From: Bryoerythrophyllum caledonicum
Taxonomy: Eukaryota; Streptophyta; Bryopsida; Pottiales; Pottiaceae
Direction of reading: 5' to 3'
Assembly (NCBI GenBank): GCA_963971425.1
Contig: OZ020514.1
Coordinates: forward strand, 21,921,406-21,985,405
DNA length: 64,000 bases
Positions 43,801 to 53,459 of this stretch are shown in pieces. The position numbers and the translations under genes are program-made. Within the stretch, counting starts at the first letter, position 1; every line of letters begins with the position of its first letter. The notes below the pieces were generated by a model that was not told the origin of the DNA, did not search any database, and worked only from the letters and a program-made list of their open reading frames with translations.

Positions 43801-44285
43801 TTACGAGCTCCTCTGCACACAAATAAGTCTGTATGTCAATGTTCTATTCAAGGTAATTCGCTCCGTCTGGCTCTAACAGATCGAAATATAGAGGTTGGGT
43901 CCGGGTCTCTCGGACCCGGGGTTGGATCGTCATGCAAGTGGGTTCTATCGTGACCCGTAGTTAGACTTAGGTGCTGAGGCTTAGGGTTTGTCCTAAGGCT
44001 CAGGTGCTAAGCTCTAGGGTTACGGCGCTGTGAACGTGTGCATGAAGTCTGTGAAGAGTGAGTGAACAGTGTCTCTCGACGTCAGTCTGGGAGTGAACAA
44101 TGTCTCTAGACGTTGATTGTGAGTGAACAATGTCTCTAGACGTCGACTGTGAGTATGTACTCGTACTCCAGCTGGCCTGATCAGTGATCGACGTGTGTGT
44201 TGGCCTAAACCAAAGTGATGTAATCTAATCAGCTCACTAGGAGGTCAAGAAGTCAATCCTGAAGCAAGGAGCAGTGCTGATAATG

Positions 44286-44650
44286 TGTTAGGAGACAAGA
44301 GCATGGGAGTAGAGTAGACAGCCGAAGAGCATCAGCTCCTTCACTGATCTAGGGTTTGATCCTTCGCGTATGGTACATAGGGAGTCCGTTGGTTAGAGTA
44401 GGACTCCTTGGTTGTACCATTAGTGGTAGTTAATCTAGTATTAAATGTCCTAATCAGGGAGTAATCCCCACTACAATATGGGTAATCCCCACTACAATAT
44501 GGGTAATCCCCACTACAATATGGGTAATCCCCACTACAATATGGGTAATCCCCACTACGATACAATAGTTGAACTGTACTAGGTCTAGAGTAGGTCCTAG
44601 TCAATGGAAGTCCTTGAAGTGGATGGATGTGCTATCATCCTATCCCAACA
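44286..44650 (-). repeat. Right (5') LTR of the decayed copia element
   Basis: 365 bp, TGTTAGGAG to CCCAACA, followed by CAATC. It contains a short tandem array of GGGTAATCCCCACTACAATA at about 44459-44560. Confidence 0.85.
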
Positions 44651-44655
44651 CAATC

Positions 44656-45411
44656 AACTCAAAGACGCTGGCATATTGAGCTTACCGTCCAACCTAGAAA
44701 TACTAATTAACATACTAATGATGGTTGTAGGCATAGGCTCAGTGGAGGAAACAAATAGACACTTTATTTATGGAGGAAACAAATAGACACGCCAGTCTCT
44801 TCTAGATATGATGGCTGGCAAAAGCTGGTCGAGACGTGATGGAAAGAGTAAGGAAGATTGGTACATGTTGACAAACACACTGACAGACGCGGAGAAGCAT
44901 TCACAGCATCGACTTCAAAAATATTATGTTCTCAACAACTTTCACCAAACTTGCATGATCATGGTAGACCATAGTGATTGCGTCCTTACGTTACTCTACA
45001 AATGAGGCTCATACACTACTGAAAAGGGACCAGAAACGATAGCTATCCACGTAAAAGAGATCAACAAGAGCTCAGCGAAAGCTTTTTCAAGCTTGACAAA
45101 ATGGTGTATTTCTTTCTAGATTTGCAGCTGCTTAATTTCTCATTTACGCACCAGTTACTAGGTATTTGCTACCCTCCAAAAGCTTCAAGTCAAAGACCCA
45201 TTAGTTCACTAGAAAAATATAACTCCTCGTCATACTAAATCCAAGACATAACAAACATGCACTCACAGAAGAATAAAAAGGAGAATGTTACACTCGACTC
45301 GCAGCACCTGGAAAGTTCACCTCGACGTGCAAATTAGAAAAACTGCAGATTAGGATTGAATCAAGGAACTTTGATCTATCGACTCTTTAGTACCTTGGCG
45401 CCGAGTTACAA
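44656..45411. other. Spacer between the two copia elements
   Basis: No gene recognised. It holds a tandem pair of GGAGGAAACAAATAGACAC (about 44745-44790). A stretch at 45275-45315 is nearly repeated at 50431-50475 on the other side of the next copia element. Confidence 0.5.
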
Positions 45412-45416
45412 CATTG
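45412..45416. other. Left target duplication CATTG
   Basis: Exact match to 50289-50293. Confidence 0.9.
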
Positions 45417-45542
45417 TGTTGTAATGTAACATTCAAGATGATATTACTTGAGGCAAGGTGCGTGTTAAGTACACGAGAGATCCTGAGATCCTGAGAATGA
45501 GTTGACCTACAACTATGGTACAAGTGTGGTTTTACACCAACA
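45417..45542 (-). repeat. 3' LTR of the near-intact copia element
   Basis: 126 bp, unusually short. It differs from the other LTR at offsets 5 and 30 (G/A and A/G). Confidence 0.92.
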
Positions 45543-45554
45543 CCCCCTCTAAAA
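45543..45554 (-). promoter_or_regulatory. Polypurine tract
   Basis: Minus strand TTTTAGAGGGGG directly abuts the 3' LTR, the expected place for plus-strand priming. Confidence 0.8.
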
Positions 45555-45657
45555 CCACATTTGAGTTGTAGCAATGGCGAGAATAGAAGGGAGCTTGGTT
45601 TGAAAACTTAAGTAAGAGTTGATAGAAGAGTCCCTTCAAGATATTCACTTCGGGTTT

Positions 45658-48600
45658 TTAGGTAGATTTGGGAGGAATTTGTTTGAGACCAGTAAGATCC
45701 CTGTTGGTAATAAAGTGATTGGTACCAAGTGACTTAGTGAGCAAATCCGCTTGTTGAAGATGGGATGGGACATAAGTGATGACAATTGATCCATCATTAT
45801 ATTTTTCTCTAATGTAGTGATGATCTAATTCAATATGTTTTGTTCGTTGATGCATCACGGGATTGCGAACAAGTTTGATGCTGCTGATGTTGTCACAGAA
45901 AATGGGTGTAGGAGTAGAACTATTAATCTGAAGTTCCTCCATGAGACGTCTAAAATATGTGATATTGCGAGCTGCCTCAGATAGAACCCTGTACTCGGCT
46001 TCAGTGGATGATAGTGCAAGGGTAGGTTGAAGTTTACTAGTCCATGCAATAGGAGATGAACCAAGTTTATATAGAATGCCCGAGGTGGAGCGTCGTGAGT
46101 CAGTTTCTCCTGCCCAATCTGCATCTGTAAAGACAGATAGATCACCAGTATCATTAGAAGGGTAAAAAATGCCATAGTCAAGTGTGCCCTTCAGGTAGCG
46201 GAGAATGTTTTTGGCGGCAGTGAGGTGTGCTTGTTGAGGATTGTTCATATAGCGTGAAACACAATTGACCGCAAATTGGATGTCCCATCTGCTAATAGTG
46301 GCATATAAAAGTCCTCCAACTAGACTTTGGTAGACAAGTTTATCTACTGGATTTGTCTTGGTGTCTTTAAACAATTTAACCTTTGAATTCATAGGTGTTG
46401 AGATTGGGGTGCAATCTTGCATTCCAAATCTCTCTAGTAGTCGTTCAATATAGCTTCTTTGATGGAAATAAATACCATCATCTGTGTAGAGTAATTCAAC
46501 ACCAATGTAGTGTTGTGCATCACCAAGATGTGTTAATTTGAACCGCCTTGTTAATTGAGCATCAAGTTGAGCAATATTGTCATGATCATCTCCTGTAAGG
46601 ATAATGTCATCGACATATAGAAGAAGTAATGTATATTTCCCATCACAAATAGAAAAATATAGATTAGGTTCTTCGGTGCTCTTAGTAAGACCTTGTTGCT
46701 GAAGATAGGTGTTGATCTCTCCATACCACGCTCGTGGAGCTTGTTTTAATCCATAAAGTGCACGTTGAAGCTTGCAGATTTTGCCACTATGCTCAAATCT
46801 AGGAGGAATAGTCATATAGACTTCCTCATCAATTTTGCCGTTGAGAAAGGCAGTTTTGACATCAAGGTGATGTAATCGCCATTTTTTCCTAGCAGCTAGG
46901 GCAATGACACTCCTGATGGTCGACCATCGTACAACAGGGGCAAAAGTTTCAAAGAAGTCAATACCCTCCTCTTGTTCAAATCCTCGAGCTACAAGTCTTG
47001 CTTTAAGTTTTTCTATTTTGCCACTAGGTCCAGGTTTGGCTTTGAAAATCCACTTGGCAGAGATCGGGTTTTTACCAGGTGGGAGATCAACTACTTTCCA
47101 TGTGTCATTCTCTTTGATAGAGTCTACTTCCTGTTGTATAGCATCTTTCCAACCTAAGTGTTTGATGGCTTCTGTATAGTTGCGAGGTTCAGTGAAAGTA
47201 CCAGTTTCAACAGAGTAGAGATAACTATCTTTGAACCTTGTGCTTGGTCGACGCTCACGAAGTGGATATCTTCGTGGATGCTCAGCTTGTGCCTCAGGTA
47301 GTGGAGGTTGGTGATCTTCCTCAATTTGTGCCTCAGGTAGCGGAGGTTGATGATCTTCCTCAATTTGTGGTAGTTGAGGTAAAGGAGGAGTTTCTATGGT
47401 TTCACCTGAAATACTAGCTGAAGAGAGTGAAGGTGTTGGAAAGAGATCGATAATTTCAGGAGAGTTAATTTGGGCTTTTATGGAAACAAATCCCATTTGG
47501 TTTTCATCCACCACTACATCTCTACTCGTGTGAATACGTTTGGTGTGTGGATCAAAAAGTCGATAGCCTTTGCTTTGATTGTCATAACCTAAGAGAACAC
47601 ATGGAAGGGTTTTGCTATCTAATTTGGATCTCTTGATATCAGGGACATGGACATAGGCTAGTGATCCAAAGACACGAAGATGTTTGACTGAAGGTTTAAT
47701 TTTGTTGTATTTTTCATCTGGAGTCATGCCACCGTTTGCACGAGTGGGACTAATGTTGACTAAATAGTTAGCTGTATTCACTGCCTCTGTCCATAGGTAT
47801 CCTGGTAGTTTGCTAGCATGAGACATGGCGCGTGCTTTCTCTATGAGGGTTCTATTTCTACGTTCACTAACTCCATTTTGTTGTGGAGTTAATGCCATAG
47901 TTAACTGATGATGAATGCCTTGGTTGACAAGATAAGAACCAAATTCATGAGATAGGTACTCTCCTCCTCTGTCCGTTCTAAGTGTTTGAATACTCTTGCT
48001 AGTTTCTTTCTCAACACGAGCTTTGAATTCTAAAAATTTACGAAAAGACTCACTCTTGCTTCTCATAAAGTAAACAAAACTCTTCCTTGAGTAGTCATCT
48101 GTGAATGCTATAAAGTACTGTGATCCACTGAGTGAGGGTGTACGAATAGGTCCTACTAGGTCTGAGTGGATGAGTTGTAGTACCTGAGTGGTTCGATTTG
48201 TGGAAGCCTTTGAGAAACGCTCCCTATGTTGTTTTCCTGCTAAGCAATCTCCACAAATACTCCTTATAGTAGGAAAAATAGGTAATCCTTGAACTCGTTT
48301 GGCGTTGGCACAATGTTGGAGACTTGCATAGTTCATATGACCAAATCGTTTATGCCATAAGTGCATGGTTGATTCAATGGTAATAGAGTTTACCGTTGTG
48401 GTGTCTTGAATATTGGTGAATTGATAAAGACCATTAGATAGGTTTCGATAACCTTTTGCCAAAACATGTTTTTTGTGATCAAGAATAAGACAATCATTTC
48501 CAGTAAAGACAATGATGTGACCTTGGTCAGCTAAAGAGCCCACAGATAATAGATTCTTCTTTAATGCCGGGACATACAAAACATGATCAATGTTTATTCC

Positions 48601-50040
48601 ATCAGAATTGCCGGTGTTGACAGTGGAGGAACCAATTGCTTCTACATGATGTGTATTGCCATCGGCAGTAGTGACATTCTGACCCGAAGAGCTAGCTCCT
48701 ACATCATATAAGTGATCATGATTTCCTGTCACATGATGACTTGCCCCGGAGTCCATGTACCATGTGGCATTTTGATACTCCATAAGGTTGACTTCCGCCG
48801 TATCCCACTCATATCCCGGGTATCCATATCCTACATCTTCCTGAACATAGTTAGCAGTAGCATAACCACCGTAGGGGCAGTTACGAGAGATGTGTCCTAT
48901 CTCACCACAAGTATAACAGATCACACCTCTAGTTCTGTTCCCTGGAGGTCGTACATATGCTGCTGAGTATGGTCTCGCAGTCATTAAATATGACTGACCC
49001 CCGATGCCAGGGTACTGCCCATTGATTACTGGGCCCCAGGGTTGAGAACCACTGTAGCCCGGGTATGGGTGTACCCCTGGGCTGGGGCTCCAGCCGCCGG
49101 GGTTAGGGTAACCCCAGGTCGGCGGTCGATTGGGAGACGCTGTTACCTGCGGGGAGCGTGAAGTCGGGCACGCTTGCGAAGGTTTAGCGGCCGGACGTGC
49201 TTGCGGGGCCTGATTGCTTGTTGTTGGGGGTCGGAGTGCGCCGCCTGGCCTCCACGCCCATTGCCCAGCGCCTTGAACAGTGTGGATGCCGGGTCGCCAT
49301 GCTGCCGACGCTCCTCCCGGTCGTGCGCCAAGATGACGCCAAGTAGGTGCTCCACGTTGCCCACTGTACAGACTCCTGTTGTAATGGATTGCGAGTGCTT
49401 CACTGTGGCCCATCTTCTGTTCTCTTAGTGTCTTACGGTGCGATTCAGTGATTAGTTTCCCCATAAGAACTTCAAATTTTGGATTGTCAAGATACGTAAT
49501 ACCTTGCATCACAACATCATAGCTGCTGGGCAAGCCGTTGAGGACGAGGTTGATAAGAGTCTTGTCAGTCATCTCCTCTCCATAGCCTCTGAGTTCGTTG
49601 CGTAGATCCATCGCGGTGGTGAGGTAATTGTTGATGTCTTCTCCTTCTCTCATAGAGATCGCGTGTAGTTTGTTGCTGATCATCTGAATTTGCTGCTGAT
49701 CTCCTGCAGAAAACATCGCAAGAAGCATGCTCCAAGCATCAGCAGGATCGTTATGTTGGTTAACTGTTCTAAGTAAGTTATCACCTACTGACATGGTGAG
49801 ACTTGTTAATGCACGTTGTTTTGCTTCACTCAGTTTCGCTTCTGTGTATGCTACACCTTCTACTGTCACTGGATACACACTCGTAATTATCTTAGTGCCT
49901 ACTAGTGGCCATAAACCTTCTCTCTTCAATATTGCAGTCATCTTGATCTGCCAATTTCCATAGTTGAGAGGTCCAACAAGCTTGTTAGACTCTCCTACCT
50001 CACAATTCGAACTCTTGCTAAACTCTGCCATCTCTGTCAA
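45658..50040 (-). CDS. Copia gag-pol polyprotein (1460 aa)
   Basis: Domain order with rough residues: gag (LNYGNWQIKMTAILKREGLW, about 25-200); a Pro/Gly/Ala-rich spacer; CCHC knuckle CYTCGEIGHISRNC (about 373-386); protease WYMDSGASHHVTG (about 430); pre-integrase HLWHKRFGHMNY..CGDCLAGK (about 560-610); integrase core with DLVGPI, FTDDYSRKSF and NGVSERRNRT supplying the D-D-E residues (about 625-730); reverse transcriptase from NDTWKVVDLPPGKNPISAKW (about 975) to the catalytic LLYVDDIILTG (about 1140); RNase H with FTDADWAGE and SSTEAEY (about 1305-1345). No internal stop. A direct repeat (IEEDHQPPLPEAQ twice) lies between integrase and RT. Length and order are typical for plant copia elements, and every catalytic motif checked is present. 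Confidence 0.95.
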   Translation of the reverse strand: MTEMAEFSKSSNCEVGESNKLVGPLNYGNWQIKMTAILKREGLWPLVGTKIITSVYPVTVEGVAYTEAKLSEAKQRALTSLTMSVGDNLLRTVNQHNDPADAWSMLLAMFSAGDQQQIQMISNKLHAISMREGEDINNYLTTAMDLRNELRGYGEEMTDKTLINLVLNGLPSSYDVVMQGITYLDNPKFEVLMGKLITESHRKTLREQKMGHSEALAIHYNRSLYSGQRGAPTWRHLGARPGGASAAWRPGIHTVQGAGQWAWRPGGALRPPTTSNQAPQARPAAKPSQACPTSRSPQVTASPNRPPTWGYPNPGGWSPSPGVHPYPGYSGSQPWGPVINGQYPGIGGQSYLMTARPYSAAYVRPPGNRTRGVICYTCGEIGHISRNCPYGGYATANYVQEDVGYGYPGYEWDTAEVNLMEYQNATWYMDSGASHHVTGNHDHLYDVGASSSGQNVTTADGNTHHVEAIGSSTVNTGNSDGINIDHVLYVPALKKNLLSVGSLADQGHIIVFTGNDCLILDHKKHVLAKGYRNLSNGLYQFTNIQDTTTVNSITIESTMHLWHKRFGHMNYASLQHCANAKRVQGLPIFPTIRSICGDCLAGKQHRERFSKASTNRTTQVLQLIHSDLVGPIRTPSLSGSQYFIAFTDDYSRKSFVYFMRSKSESFRKFLEFKARVEKETSKSIQTLRTDRGGEYLSHEFGSYLVNQGIHHQLTMALTPQQNGVSERRNRTLIEKARAMSHASKLPGYLWTEAVNTANYLVNISPTRANGGMTPDEKYNKIKPSVKHLRVFGSLAYVHVPDIKRSKLDSKTLPCVLLGYDNQSKGYRLFDPHTKRIHTSRDVVVDENQMGFVSIKAQINSPEIIDLFPTPSLSSASISGETIETPPLPQLPQIEEDHQPPLPEAQIEEDHQPPLPEAQAEHPRRYPLRERRPSTRFKDSYLYSVETGTFTEPRNYTEAIKHLGWKDAIQQEVDSIKENDTWKVVDLPPGKNPISAKWIFKAKPGPSGKIEKLKARLVARGFEQEEGIDFFETFAPVVRWSTIRSVIALAARKKWRLHHLDVKTAFLNGKIDEEVYMTIPPRFEHSGKICKLQRALYGLKQAPRAWYGEINTYLQQQGLTKSTEEPNLYFSICDGKYTLLLLYVDDIILTGDDHDNIAQLDAQLTRRFKLTHLGDAQHYIGVELLYTDDGIYFHQRSYIERLLERFGMQDCTPISTPMNSKVKLFKDTKTNPVDKLVYQSLVGGLLYATISRWDIQFAVNCVSRYMNNPQQAHLTAAKNILRYLKGTLDYGIFYPSNDTGDLSVFTDADWAGETDSRRSTSGILYKLGSSPIAWTSKLQPTLALSSTEAEYRVLSEAARNITYFRRLMEELQINSSTPTPIFCDNISSIKLVRNPVMHQRTKHIELDHHYIREKYNDGSIVITYVPSHLQQADLLTKSLGTNHFITNRDLTGLKQIPPKST

Positions 50041-50142
50041 CTAGATCTTCTTCTCAGGTTTCTCTAGGCTTTCCAATCTACTAGATCTCTCTCAGATCTG
50101 ACTCTTCTAGATCTATCTTCCTGTAAGGAGCAAAGCTCACTT

Positions 50143-50162
50143 TGTCACACGCTCTGATACCA
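50143..50162 (-). promoter_or_regulatory. Primer-binding site (initiator-Met tRNA type)
   Basis: Minus strand TGGTATCAGAGC (50151-50162) follows the 5' LTR, the classical copia sequence complementary to the 3' end of initiator Met-tRNA. Confidence 0.92.
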
Positions 50163-50288
50163 TGTTATAATGTAACATTCAAGATGATATTGCTTGAGGC
50201 AAGGTGCGTGTTAAGTACACGAGAGATCCTGAGATCCTGAGAATGAGTTGACCTACAACTATGGTACAAGTGTGGTTTTACACCAACA
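50163..50288 (-). repeat. 5' LTR of the near-intact copia element
   Basis: 126 bp, followed by CATTG (50289-50293). Confidence 0.92.
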
Positions 50289-50520
50289 CATTGACCCATG
50301 TCGACTCCCATCAATCTCCTTGCAAAAACACTCACCGAATCACGCATCTTTCAACAAAAGCAGATCAAACAGTAACCAGAAACCAGCTGTTGAGCCTGAA
50401 AATCCTCGCTGAATTGCAAGAAAAGGAACCAAAAAAAGGAGAATATAACACTCGACTCGCAGCACCGGGGAAGATCTCGTCTCATCGCTAAAAAACTCTA
50501 GATCTAAGACAAAAATGTAC

Positions 50521-50610
50521 TCACCGCAGCAATCGACGTGCATGCATCAACGTGCAGCAATCTCACGTGCATGCATCAACGTCCAACAATCTCACGTGCA
50601 TGCATTGGAC
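50521..50610. repeat. Short tandem repeat, about 30-bp unit
   Basis: About three copies of a unit containing ACGTGCATGCATCAACGT and CAGCAATCTC/CAACAATCTC. Confidence 0.75.
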
Positions 50611-50710
50611 AGTGGTGGACAGGTGATAAAGTTAAAGATATCCGCACCATATCAACGCCGAGTGCACAGTTGGATCCTATCTACGCCGAGGTAACCACTG
50701 GACCCTATCT

Positions 50711-51223
50711 TCAACTGAAAGAGAACAATTGGTTCAAATGCAAAATCCATATCATCTCGAGTAGGAAATTTGTTAACGGTACGTCGGTTCTGGAGTCAAG
50801 CGCATCGGTTGCTTCGTCACATATCAACAGCCTAGGAGACTGCATCAACTTCTCTGTTACAACTTGCTTGTAATCATATGTAAAACTCGACCTCCATAAG
50901 ACAGTAAGCATACGAGTTGAATGACTTCAAAGAAATGGAGCACGTCTTATTAAGATAATGCCACAGTTGTCAACTGAAAGAAGTAGCAATGTTATGTGCT
51001 TGAAAATTACGACTGGATTGAACTCCAAGATGCCAAGTATCACATCATACTTCAGGTTGTTTTTATTATACACATCTAAATTGCCGATCACCACAAATAC
51101 GAACAAGGATCCAAAAGAGTTCAATTTTTGAAACAAGCGAACCTTCAAAAACGCTTTTGCAATAGCCACTCCTTGTTTCTCTCCACAGCTAAGTTGTTCA
51201 AGAATACGCCCAGTGACCAACAT
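50711..51223 (-). pseudogene. ABC-transporter nucleotide-binding domain remnant
   Basis: 51223-51140 encodes ILEQLSCGEKQGVAIAKAFL, a diverged ABC signature (LSGGQ to LSCGE). 50911-50711 encodes SPRLLICDEATDALDSRT, a Walker B and D-loop. The two lie in normal order with a non-coding gap that could be an intron. Walker A and membrane domains are not visible nearby, so this is a gene fragment, probably of an ABCB-type transporter. Confidence 0.7.
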
Positions 51224-51839
51224 AATTAATTCAACCGGTTATTCAGCCTGATTACAAGGCCGCCGAGGGCACCGCAGGGAAGAGCACAAAACATGCACCA
51301 CCGAGGGCCATGCTTGACATGCACAGGATATAAACCGCTGAGGGCACCGCACAACGTGCACAAAGACAACATATTATTTTACAGAATATTCCAAAATTTA
51401 GGGCCTACGCCAACGTATCAAAATCCAGCCGGGTCACTGCTTCCTGCAATCAGCCATGTCCCGGTTCTGCCATGTCCACGTCATAGCCACTTTCACTTCA
51501 GAGCGACGTCCACATCACTAACATAATTAAAGTTTGAGAAAAAATTGAGGGTGTTACACCCCCAATGCCTCTTAAAATTTGCTTAAATTAATGTAACTAT
51601 TACAGAAGCTCCTAGTATTTAAAAGGAAACTTTAAACAGATTCAACTTCTAGCTGGTTCGATTAGTCTTTAAAAATTTTGAATCTTGGCAGCGAGTCATT
51701 TAAAACTCCTTCAAAAAAATATCAAGGTGAATAATTTCTTCTTTGAACTAATAGCATTTATTCATAAGATATATCATTTTGACATAAATATGTGAACCAT
51801 GATTAAGAGATCTAATGAATTGCATAAATAATTGGAAAC

Positions 51840-52440
51840 TAATGGTTTTTTATAGACGTTTTATAATAACATATCAACAAAAAGAAGGATCTCGGCACCA
51901 AGACCCGTAAAATCAAACATCCAGAACAAAAAAAAATATATAAAACTATGTTCTTAGTTACATTCTTGCAGTAACATGTTCACAAAATTAGAGGACCTTG
52001 GCACTAAGACCCATGAACTTCACCTCTTAAATATCAAAATCAAAGGGCTCAGAAGCTCTTTTCAAAGAGACTTATACAACAACATATTCTTGAAGAAGAG
52101 GATCTCGGCACCAAGACCCGTGGAAACAATCATGGAGAACTAAAAAACAACGAACATAGCTGCTAGTTACAAAGATATTATTACAATCACATGTTTATAA
52201 ATTAGAAGATCTCAGCACGGAGACCTATGAACTTGAACTCCCACATATAAGGATCAGAGAACTCAACCGTCATTTTAAAAAAAAATTATACAACATATTC
52301 ACGAGGAAGAGGATCTCGACACCGAGATCTACTAAAACAAACACCCTAAACTCTTAACAACAAGCTTTGTTGATAGTTACAAAGGCATTCTTGCAATCAC
52401 ATGTTCACAAATTTAAAGGATCTTGTTACCATATTGGATG
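51840..52440. repeat. Tandem repeat, about 105-bp unit
   Basis: AGGATCTCGGCACCAAGACC or variants recur at about 51887, 51991, 52096, 52204, 52309 and 52418. Alternate units share more (CATGTTCACAAATTAGAGGA), suggesting a two-unit period of about 210 bp. Confidence 0.85.
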
Positions 52441-52791
52441 CACATAAAAACTCAAAGAACTTTGTAAAGAATGTCTTACATTGTTGCACTGCGCGATGTT
52501 CATTGTTGCCACTTCCTCTTCTCCTTCTGCGATGTTAATTGCTTTGATGTCACCTCTAGCAATGTCTTCAACATTCTCACCCCCAAACTCAAGTATCCTA
52601 GCAATTGCATCACACAAAGTACTAGTTCTGGATCTAATTTTGCTACACTGCATCCTGGCTATTAGGAACGTTTTCCTATTCGAGAAATGTAATCGAGGCT
52701 TCCTCTTCCTCTTCTTCCCCTTTGGTATGATAGGTGACACTAAAGACTTTTCTTCGTATTGCATCTGTTCAATCTTCCATATATACAACAC
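52426..52791 (-). CDS. Uncharacterised basic ORF, 121 aa
   Basis: Contains a strongly basic stretch GKKRKRKPRLHF and an acidic centre (FGGENVEDIARGDIKAINIA). No domain recognised. It abuts the tandem repeat. It may be an exon of an unknown gene or chance. Confidence 0.25.
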   Translation of the reverse strand: MLYIWKIEQMQYEEKSLVSPIIPKGKKRKRKPRLHFSNRKTFLIARMQCSKIRSRTSTLCDAIARILEFGGENVEDIARGDIKAINIAEGEEEVATMNIAQCNNVRHSLQSSLSFYVHPIW

Positions 52792-53459
52792 CTGACAACA
52801 CTATGAACACATTGAATCATCTACAACATTTTGTAAGAACAATATATAGAGTCTGTTAGGAAGGTCTTCATCAATGAGTTCAAGTGTCACAATCTGAAAA
52901 AATAGTAAAAAATCTAAACTTGACAACTACATATTTCAAACTTATTTTTTAGGTTGCGATAGGTTGTCAATCACAACTTGTTTTTGAAATCCTTTATTCT
53001 TATAGTTATTAATCCTAATTTTGGGTACTCTTTGACGGCGTCCTACTTCTACTACCCTGAAACCGCGTCTTATTTATTACTCTGTGATGGCCACTTGTAA
53101 TAGATTAGGCTTCCGACACCTAACTATTATTCCACAATTTAGTCTCCTTTTGGAACCATGCTAAGTATCATGCCCTCCCTCCTTGCCCCTACCTTCTATT
53201 TCTTAAAAAAACTTTTCCTTGCATACAACTCGGGATATGCAACTATTTTTGGTATTCATTGTATCTCCAATTGCCGGTTGGGATGTTTGCGATGAATGAT
53301 TCCAGCTATGATGATAATCTTGCAACCAATAGTGTTATCTTCATCCAATTTTCTACTCATTCTGCAAGATGGAACTAGGCATGTCATTATAAAAGTGACA
53401 ACACTTTCATTCCCGAGTCTCTTTCACCTTCATATCTTCTATGCTCTTGCCATGGCACT

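Larger units (their letters stand above)
38002..44650 (-). mobile_element. Ty1/copia LTR retrotransposon, decayed, with a solo LTR nested in one LTR
   Basis: LTRs at 38002-39643 (enlarged by a 1.34-kb insertion) and 44286-44650 begin TGTTAGGAG and end CAACA. CAATC flanks both sides. Coding runs leftward in gag, protease/integrase, RT, RNase H order, all broken by stops and shifts. The sequence inside the right LTR (TTATCAGCACTGC on minus) is a poor match to the usual initiator-Met primer site. It lies between the second ParB-like gene and the intact copia element. Confidence 0.85.
45417..50288 (-). mobile_element. Near-intact Ty1/copia LTR retrotransposon, 4872 bp
   Basis: 126-bp LTRs (45417-45542 and 50163-50288) differ at two positions. 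Both start TGTT and end CCAACA. A perfect CATTG duplication flanks the element. A single 1460-codon gag-pol frame, an initiator-Met primer site and a polypurine tract are all present. The near-identical LTRs imply a fairly recent insertion, in contrast to the decayed surroundings. Confidence 0.95.

Noticed and set aside
44459-44560. Short tandem GGGTAATCCCCACTA array as an independent satellite
   Set aside because: It is a variable-copy region of the copia LTR, with fewer units in the partner LTR.
46904-49428. Several plus-strand frames within the copia element
   Set aside because: All are shadows of the minus-strand gag-pol frame.
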